From contig NZ_JADEXS020000001.1 in the NCBI RefSeq assembly GCF_015207005.2, forward strand, positions 5,218,001-5,282,000: DNA of 64,000 bases. The letters are read 5' to 3'. Positions 58,140 through 64,000 of this stretch are shown here, piece after piece. Numbering within the stretch: the first letter of the stretch is position 1; each line of letters starts with the position of its first letter. The translations under genes and the position numbers were made by a program. The notes under the pieces are model-generated. The model was not told the DNA's origin. It made no database searches and saw nothing but the letters and a program-made list of their open reading frames with translations. The stretch is from Desmonostoc muscorum LEGE 12446 (GTDB taxonomy: Bacteria; Cyanobacteriota; Cyanobacteriia; Cyanobacteriales; Nostocaceae).

Positions 58140-59231
58140 ATGACTTCTATAATTAATGTGAATTTACCAGAGCAATCTTATGAGATTGCGATCGCACCTT
58201 CGAGTTTAGATCAACTCGGTCAACACATGGCCAGTCTGAAGCTAGGCAAGAAGGTACTACTGGTTTCTAATCCGACGATTTTTAAGCATTTTGGCGAAAG
58301 AGCCATTGCATCGCTGACATCTGCTGGATTTGAAGTTGCTAGCTGCACCCTACCACCTGGGGAACGCTACAAAACCCTCAACTCCATCCAAAAACTCTAT
58401 GATGTCGCCTTGGAAAACCGTCTAGAACGTTCTTCTACTATGGTGGCTTTGGGGGGAGGTGTAATTGGTGATATGACAGGTTTTGCCGCCGCAACCTGGC
58501 TGCGGGGAATTAATGTTGTGCAAGTGCCTACCTCTCTGTTGGCAATGGTAGATTCGGCAATTGGTGGCAAAACTGGTGTCAATCATCCCCACGGTAAAAA
58601 CTTAATTGGGGCATTCCATCAACCACGCTTGGTTTTGATTGACCCAGAAGTGTTGAAAACTCTTCCCATGCGCGAGTTTCGGGCGGGGATGGCAGAAGTT
58701 ATCAAATACGGTGTGATTTGGGATGCCGAATTGTTTGCCCAGTTGGAAGCAAGTAAACGTCTCGACCAACTCCGCTATGTTAAACCTGAATTGATAGACA
58801 GCATATTACTACGTTCTTGTCAAGCTAAAGCTGATGTTGTTAGCAAAGATGAAAAAGAAGGTGGATTAAGGGCGATTCTCAACTATGGACATACCATCGG
58901 TCATGCGGTGGAAAGTTTGACTGGTTATCGTTTAGTCAATCACGGTGAAGCAGTGGCGATCGGTATGGTAGCGGCTGGGCAAATTGCTGTGGAACTGGGT
59001 ATGTGGCAAAAGGAAGACACGGAACGCCAAAATGCTTTAATTCAAAAAACAGGTTTACCGACTCAGTTACCAGCTGGGGTGGATATTGAAGCAATTATTG
59101 AAGCGTTGCAGTTAGATAAAAAAGTCAAAGCTGGGAAAGTGCGGTTTATCTTGCCAACACAAATTGGTGTAGTGACAATTACTGATGAGGTGCCATCAGA
59201 TATTATTCGGCAAGTTTTGCGGGGAATTTGA
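58140..59231 (+). CDS. aroB: 3-dehydroquinate synthase
   Basis: The second shikimate-pathway enzyme, cyclising DAHP to 3-dehydroquinate with NAD+ and a divalent metal. The 363-residue protein begins [20 protein letters not shown]. It contains [34 protein letters not shown] (NAD site), [20 protein letters not shown], and the metal ligands in [20 protein letters not shown] and [14 protein letters not shown]. The start at 58140 follows the alignment; a longer frame reads into heptamer repeats. The DAHP synthase for the previous step is at 31819. Confidence 0.96.
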   Translation: MTSIINVNLPEQSYEIAIAPSSLDQLGQHMASLKLGKKVLLVSNPTIFKHFGERAIASLTSAGFEVASCTLPPGERYKTLNSIQKLYDVALENRLERSSTMVALGGGVIGDMTGFAAATWLRGINVVQVPTSLLAMVDSAIGGKTGVNHPHGKNLIGAFHQPRLVLIDPEVLKTLPMREFRAGMAEVIKYGVIWDAELFAQLEASKRLDQLRYVKPELIDSILLRSCQAKADVVSKDEKEGGLRAILNYGHTIGHAVESLTGYRLVNHGEAVAIGMVAAGQIAVELGMWQKEDTERQNALIQKTGLPTQLPAGVDIEAIIEALQLDKKVKAGKVRFILPTQIGVVTITDEVPSDIIRQVLRGI

Positions 59232-59397
59232 CCAAAAGACACTTGAGGACTACTAAAAGCCCGCACCATATTCGCTACTCAGAATCAGTGTGGGTAGTTT
59301 AGCCACACGCTCATATGCCAACACAGTTCAGTTAAGCATTTCTACTCTTTCTTTTCTCTGTGTTCTCTGCGCCTCTGCGGTTCGTAAAACAAAACTT

Positions 59398-59536
59398 TTA
59401 GCCTTGAGTGAACCGTATTGGCTCATATGCCACTTCCGAGACTGTGCGACGGTACATTTCTAAAGCAGATTGGCTTTGCTCAACCATTTGGGCTTGGGTT
59501 AGTGGTTGAAAATTTAATGCCGTATCTATCAAAGCA
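59398..59536 (-). pseudogene. C-terminal gene fragment, unrecognised
   Basis: The minus strand reads HYALIDTALNFQPLTQAQMV and on to RTVSEVAYEPIRFTQG before a stop at about 59398. It is well-formed coding sequence, but the upstream part is replaced by the right end of an IS200/IS605-type element. It is the tail of a gene I could not identify. Confidence 0.5.
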
Positions 59537-59850
59537 TAGTGGGAGGGTGAGAACCCCTACGCTTTAGCGAGGGTGATGAAACCCGACTCAAGGGGATTTA
59601 TCCCCGTGTTTCCTTATTTTCCACGTTGGTTTTCAATATACTTTTTAAGTACCTCAGTGCTAACCTGACCAGTTGACGCTACAAAATAGGTCGGTGTCCA
59701 CAAAGCGGGTAGTTTTTTAAGTTCTGGAAATTCTTTTCTTAGATGATGGGATGCCCTACCTTTAACCCATCTAGCAATGTCTGCTGGTGATTCATGAGTG
59801 GGTGCATTAATAAATAAAAAAGTATTAAAAAACGTAATATTTGTGCCCGA
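59537..59850 (-). pseudogene. IS200/IS605-type TnpA remnant
   Basis: The minus strand encodes the C-terminal half of a Y1-type transposase: SPADIARWVKGRASHHLRKE, then FPELKKLPALWTPTYFVAST and GQVSTEVLKKYIENQRGK. The N-terminal part with the HUH motif is absent; the frame runs back into the end of the sensor-kinase gene at 59852. Downstream (about 59537-59610) is a stem-rich tail (AACACGGGGATAAATCCCCT) typical of the element's right end. Inactive by itself. Confidence 0.75.
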
Positions 59851-59851
59851 T

Positions 59852-60925
59852 TTAAAGCAAGACTGTAAACTTAGTACCCTTCGGATAGTTATCTTCAGCA
59901 GTAATGCTACCATGATGTGCATCGATCGCCATTTTGCAGAAAGCCAACCCTAATCCGATTTGGGAAACTTCTGAATTAAGAGTTCCAATCTCATACTTAT
60001 CAAAAATGCTTTGCCGCAAGTTTTCAGGAATTCCCGAACCAGAATCAGCAACTTGCACTTTCGTACCTCCTGTTGCTAAATGTTCTGCCCGCAAGATTAC
60101 TTGAGAGTTGGATGGTGAAAACTTAATGGCATTGGAGAGCAAATTATCTAAAACTCGGCGAAATATAGCTGCATCTACTTTCACCATGCCGCCGGGTTTG
60201 GGTAATTCACTGATGAGAGTGAGATTTTTTTGGGCTGCGATCGCTTCAACATCCGCCAAGGCTGAAATACACAGCGCATAAAGGTCTACTTCTGTATAGT
60301 TGAGAACCATTTTGCCGGATTCTAATTTTGCCATGATTAGCAAACTATTAATTAACGATTGCAACTGTTGACTAGCGATCGCAATTTGTTTAATCTTCTG
60401 CTGCTGCTTCTGAAAAGTTAAGCCGGGAAATCGGAGAATTTCAGTTGATAGGACAATACTCGCAAGAGGATTTCGCAAATCATGGACGATCATGTTGACC
60501 ACATCTTCTCGGAGTTGGAGTAAAGCTTGCAGGTTATCGTACTGTTGCTTAATCCGCAACATAGAATTTACCCTAGCTCGTAACTCTAAACTATTGATGG
60601 GCTTACTAATGAAATCATCTGCGCCGGCGCCTAAACACCGAGCCAGATCTTCTTTAGCAGTTAATGCCGTCACCATGACAATGGGAACTGTTTGCCATTG
60701 CAGATCAGCTTTGATGCGCCGACATACTTCTAAACCATCTAAATCGGGCATCATCACATCCAGCAAAATTACATCGGGCTGAAAACTATTGAGACGAGTA
60801 AGGGCTTGTTGACCACTAGGAGCATAATGTAATTGATATCCTTGCCCATCTAGTAATGTTTCAATAACGTCAAAATTATCTGGTTCATCATCAATTACTA
60901 AAATAGAGGGTTGAGTGTCCATCAA
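59852..60925 (-). CDS. Hybrid sensor: receiver domain plus histidine kinase
   Basis: A 357-residue cytoplasmic two-component protein. An N-terminal receiver domain (about 8-125; ILVIDDEPDNFDVIET, VILLDVMMPDLDG with the phospho-Asp, VMVTALTA, ISKPIN) is followed by a HisKA helix pair with the His motif MIVHDLRNPLAS (about 148-160). The HATPase domain then shows NLLSNAIKFSPSN, DSGSGIPENLRQSIFDKYEI and IGLGLAFCKMAIDAHHG. All boxes are present, so it should be active. Its start lies 9 bp from the end of the next sensor-kinase gene, so the two are one operon. The signal is unknown. Confidence 0.93.
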   Translation of the reverse strand: MMDTQPSILVIDDEPDNFDVIETLLDGQGYQLHYAPSGQQALTRLNSFQPDVILLDVMMPDLDGLEVCRRIKADLQWQTVPIVMVTALTAKEDLARCLGAGADDFISKPINSLELRARVNSMLRIKQQYDNLQALLQLREDVVNMIVHDLRNPLASIVLSTEILRFPGLTFQKQQQKIKQIAIASQQLQSLINSLLIMAKLESGKMVLNYTEVDLYALCISALADVEAIAAQKNLTLISELPKPGGMVKVDAAIFRRVLDNLLSNAIKFSPSNSQVILRAEHLATGGTKVQVADSGSGIPENLRQSIFDKYEIGTLNSEVSQIGLGLAFCKMAIDAHHGSITAEDNYPKGTKFTVLL

Positions 60926-60934
60926 GAATTTCCC

Positions 60935-63900
60935 CTATTTTCCTAAAAGTTGTTCAATTGTTACAGCAAGCTGTTTAAGTTTTATCGGTTTGGTCAAATA
61001 TTCATTAGCTCCAGCTGCTAAACAAGTTTCGCGATCGCCAGGCATGGCTAGGGCTGTGAGGGCGATAATTGGGACATGAGCGAATTGGCGATCGTCACGG
61101 ATATGGCGTATCGCTTCTAGTCCATCCATTTCCGGCATTTGAATGTCCATAACAATTAAGTTGGGGTGTTGAGTTGCAGTAAGTTCAACGGCTTGTTGTC
61201 CATTGTTTGCCAGAATTAAACGATATCCTCTAGTTTCAAGATAGCCAGACATTGTATCAATGTTTGCCTGATTGTCTTCTGCCAGTAAAATTACAGGAGA
61301 TTCAAGAGTTGGTGACGACTCTAGAATCACAGCACCAGAGTCAGGACAGTTAGGATGTTGGAGTTTTTCTAAAGTTGCCTGAAACTGAGCGCGAGTAATT
61401 GGTTTAACCAGATATTCAGAAGCTCCCTGGGCAAATCCTTTGGTATGTTCATCGACTACCGAAGTGATGATGATGGGAATTTCTTTAGTTTGTGGGTTTG
61501 TCTTGAGTTGAGCAAGTACATCCCAACCCGATAGGTCAGGCAATTGCAGATCCAGGACAATCAAAGCAGGCTCAAGGCGTAGGACTTCATTTACAGCTCC
61601 TTCACCCTTTGGATAGACAACAGGTTGCATTTTCATTTCGCTGAGGTAGCGAGTAATTTGGTCAGACGCCGGAACTGAGTCTTCAATCACTAAAACCTGA
61701 GCATTTTTAGCAGAGAACTGATAACTGGGCAATGGAGTTTTTACTGGGGTTGTTGCAACACCATCGTTGGTAAGGTAGGGAATACGTAATGTAAAACAAC
61801 TACCCACTCCAACTTCGCTGCTAACCGAAACCGTTCCTCCATGCAGAACAGCAATCCGCTTTACTAGTGCTAGTCCTAAACCGGTGCCACTGTACTGACG
61901 ATTCAAGCTACTGTCAAGCTGGATAAAAGGCTCAAACAACTTGCCAATGTCCTCAGGAGCAATACCGATACCGAGTATCAGTGACAGAGAGACAGACGAG
62001 GGATGGGGGAGATGGGGGAGATGAGGGGGATGAGGGGGATGGGGGATGGGGGGGATGGGGGGGGATGGGGGAGAATTTACTTCCCCTGCCCCCTGCCCCT
62101 CTGCCCCCTGCCCCTCTGCCTCCTCCAGCCAAACTTTTAGGGAGACAGAACCTTGTTCTGGTGTAAATTTGATGGCGTTGCTGAGTAGGTTGATGAGTAC
62201 TTGACGTAAACGGCGATCGTCCACCTGAATGGTGCTGAGGTTGCTAGCGATGTGAGTACTTAGGCGAATATTCTTTTTCAGTGCCATGTGTTTGACGAAG
62301 GCGAGGCTGGCGTCACACAGGGTTTTAACTGGAACTTCACCCAGTTGTAATTCCAGTTTGCCTGATTCGATTTTAGACAAGTCTAGGATGTCGTTGATGA
62401 GTTCTAGGAGATGCCTGCCACTGCGCTCAATGGTGGCGATCGCTTTTGCTTGCCGTTGATTAATCGAACCGAATACGCCTTCTATGAAACCTTCTGACAT
62501 GCCCAAAATCGCATTCAGCGGAGTTCGCAGTTCATGGCTCATGTTGGCGAGGAATTCGTCTTTGAGGCGAGTGGCGCGAGCTAGTTCGACGTTGGCGTGA
62601 GCTAGTTGCTCATTTGTTTGCCGCAGTTGGGCTTCGGCTTGTTTGCGATCTGTAATGTCTTCGTGAGATACCAGTATGCCAATCACGTCGCCTGTGCTAT
62701 TGGTCAAAGGTACTTTATTTGTTCGCACCCAGAGTTCCTCGCCATTAGGCCCTTCTAATGGCTCCTCGTAGCCTAGTTTCGGGGTTCTGGTATTCATGAC
62801 CGTGGCATCATCTGCACAGTAAAGGTGTGCCCACTTTGCCCAAGGTAGCTCAAAGTCGGTCTTACCGATGATGGCATTGGGATCTATTTGAGAATCGCGG
62901 GCAAATGCCGGGTTGCAGCCGAGAAAGCGTGACTGGCGGTCTTTCCAGAAGACACGTTGGGGAAATGTATCCAGTACTGCTTGTAGCATTTTGCGCGATT
63001 CTTCGAGTTTTTGCTCGGTCTGTTTGCGATCGCTAATATCAAATAGGGTGGCGCGGTTGTATAGATACCTGCCATCTGCATCTTTGACGGCAGTGGCACT
63101 CATCAGCACTGGCAAAACTGTGCCGTCTTTACAGACCATCTCATACTCCAAATCTTTGACCCAGCCCCGTTTTTGTAAGCTGGTATAATTTAGTAGGAAG
63201 GCTAAGGAACTGGCTTCGGTGAAAAAATTCACCAATGGTTTGCCAATCATTTCCTCACGTTTATAGCCCAACCATTGCAGTTCTGTTTCGTTGACGTTGA
63301 TAAATCGGCCTTCGCTGTCTAGGGAATGGTAGCCACACGGAGCATTATTGTATAAATCTTCGACTTCATGGGCATATTTCGCCAGTGCCTCTTGAGCTTG
63401 TTTGCGATCGCTAATATCAGTCAGGCGTACTAAATTCATGGTGCGTCCAGCTACAGTAATGGTTTTAGCTGCAATGTTTCCCCAGAAAATTTTCCCCCGA
63501 AGAGTCACATATTCAATTTCCCGACTCCAGACACCTTTGGCTTGCATTTCGGCAACGATGGCATCAGTTTCCTGGGCAGTGAATGGACGATGCTGGAGTG
63601 TCTGTCCATTAATTTTGATCAATTCAGCTTTGTCAGCGGCCTCAAACAGTTCCACCGCTTGGCGATTGCAATCTAGAGTCAGCAGCGTTTCAGGATCGAC
63701 CAGAAAGATGGCATCGGCAGATTCATTGAAAATTGCTTCTCGTAAATCCCTGTTATGGATGAGTTCAAGTTCTGCTTGTTTGCGTTGCAGCTGATCGTAG
63801 AGATTTGCTTGTTGAATGGCGATCGCGGCAATCAGTTGTTGTTGTTGTTTTTGACTTTGTTCTAGCTGCCGCCTCAAATGAATTGGTGCAACTGCACGAT

Positions 63901-64000
63901 CAATTGATTCTTGCAAGACTTCAGCCGTCAGCTTGTCTTTGACCAAATAATCCTGGGCACCACTTTTCAAAGCACGGGCGGCCATGAGTTCATCTTCTTC
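60935..64000 (-). CDS. Large hybrid histidine kinase, N-terminus beyond the window
   Basis: An open frame of over 1020 residues continuing past base 64000. A partial receiver domain (ARALKSGAQDYLVKDKLTAE) is followed by a coiled coil and three PAS domains (about 70-190, 205-325, 335-455 of the visible part). HisKA (NMSHELRTPLNAILGMSEGF) comes next, then a HATPase domain (INLLSNAIKFTPEQ, YSGTGLGLALVKRIAVLHGG), and finally two receiver domains (LVIEDSVPASDQITRYLSEM; ILLAEDNQANIDTMSGYLET). A Pro/His-rich insert (SPPIPPIPHPPHPPHLPHLP) from tandem repeats breaks the HATPase domain. The G1 box reads LILGIGIAP instead of DTGIGIAP because of an apparent extra base at 61973. Confidence 0.92.
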   Translation of the reverse strand, partial: EEDELMAARALKSGAQDYLVKDKLTAEVLQESIDRAVAPIHLRRQLEQSQKQQQQLIAAIAIQQANLYDQLQRKQAELELIHNRDLREAIFNESADAIFLVDPETLLTLDCNRQAVELFEAADKAELIKINGQTLQHRPFTAQETDAIVAEMQAKGVWSREIEYVTLRGKIFWGNIAAKTITVAGRTMNLVRLTDISDRKQAQEALAKYAHEVEDLYNNAPCGYHSLDSEGRFINVNETELQWLGYKREEMIGKPLVNFFTEASSLAFLLNYTSLQKRGWVKDLEYEMVCKDGTVLPVLMSATAVKDADGRYLYNRATLFDISDRKQTEQKLEESRKMLQAVLDTFPQRVFWKDRQSRFLGCNPAFARDSQIDPNAIIGKTDFELPWAKWAHLYCADDATVMNTRTPKLGYEEPLEGPNGEELWVRTNKVPLTNSTGDVIGILVSHEDITDRKQAEAQLRQTNEQLAHANVELARATRLKDEFLANMSHELRTPLNAILGMSEGFIEGVFGSINQRQAKAIATIERSGRHLLELINDILDLSKIESGKLELQLGEVPVKTLCDASLAFVKHMALKKNIRLSTHIASNLSTIQVDDRRLRQVLINLLSNAIKFTPEQGSVSLKVWLEEAEGQGAEGQGAGEVNSPPSPPIPPIPHPPHPPHLPHLPHPSSVSLSLILGIGIAPEDIGKLFEPFIQLDSSLNRQYSGTGLGLALVKRIAVLHGGTVSVSSEVGVGSCFTLRIPYLTNDGVATTPVKTPLPSYQFSAKNAQVLVIEDSVPASDQITRYLSEMKMQPVVYPKGEGAVNEVLRLEPALIVLDLQLPDLSGWDVLAQLKTNPQTKEIPIIITSVVDEHTKGFAQGASEYLVKPITRAQFQATLEKLQHPNCPDSGAVILESSPTLESPVILLAEDNQANIDTMSGYLETRGYRLILANNGQQAVELTATQHPNLIVMDIQMPEMDGLEAIRHIRDDRQFAHVPIIALTALAMPGDRETCLAAGANEYLTKPIKLKQLAVTIEQLLGK
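61990..62112. repeat. GGGGGAGAT/GGGGGGAT tandem repeat inside the kinase gene
   Basis: About 120 bp of G-rich 7-9-mers and a GCCCCTCT-rich flank lie in frame within the HATPase-domain coding region. It resembles the intergenic short-repeat tracts elsewhere in the window. Confidence 0.8.

Overview
The window is chromosomal DNA of a filamentous, Nostoc/Anabaena-like (Nostocales) cyanobacterium. This rests on phosphoribulokinase, a ferredoxin-NADP+ reductase with an N-terminal CpcD-like phycobilisome-binding domain, the PSI assembly factor Ycf3, the 31-residue cytochrome b6f subunit PetL and a high-light-inducible protein. Frequent GCGATCGC (HIP1) palindromes and abundant 7-9 bp short tandem repeats in the gaps point the same way.

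Region 1 (1-33 kb) is mostly housekeeping: metK (cut by the left edge), prk, petH, hom, thyX, an HLIP, a peroxiredoxin-like protein, an SLH/OprB porin, gatC, ycf3, an SRAP protein, a GST, a ClC-type channel, prs, a membrane Ser/Thr kinase and bioD. A 54-residue CxxC protein lies behind bioD. A group II intron (about 25.35-27.74 kb, reverse transcriptase/maturase/HNH protein inside) follows. Then come a sulfonate-type substrate-binding lipoprotein, a nitroreductase and an atypical SDR read in one direction, a GNAT protein and a DAHP synthase. The gaps hold MITE-like inverted-repeat elements, one of them a nested composite.

Region 2 (33.0-51.5 kb) is the most unusual part: six tandem, co-oriented copies of a gene for giant glycine/aspartate-rich RTX (GGxGxDxLx) calcium-binding proteins. 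Five are intact (710-1027 residues). One (44.2-45.4 kb) has lost its 5' end by a deletion that fused it to the terminator of its neighbour. Most copies keep their own upstream block with a TTGACA element and five have a downstream hairpin terminator, so whole transcription units were duplicated. Inside the proteins nearly identical glycine/aspartate cassettes alternate with short Tyr/Ser/Asp-rich inserts that differ every time. Two copies carry the N-terminal module twice. The paralogous spacers also act as natural empty sites that reveal two MITE insertions. No type I secretion genes lie in the window.

Region 3 (52-64 kb) returns to ordinary genes: a SelO-type pseudokinase, a RimJ-like acetyltransferase, bioB, petL, a DUF4397 exported protein, remnants of IS4-type and IS200/IS605-type transposases, aroB, and two adjacent sensor-kinase genes. 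The second of these runs off the right edge; it carries a low-complexity insert and an apparent compensated frameshift in the ATP-binding G1 box.

All calls rest on reading the sequence and on recalled family features; no database search was run.
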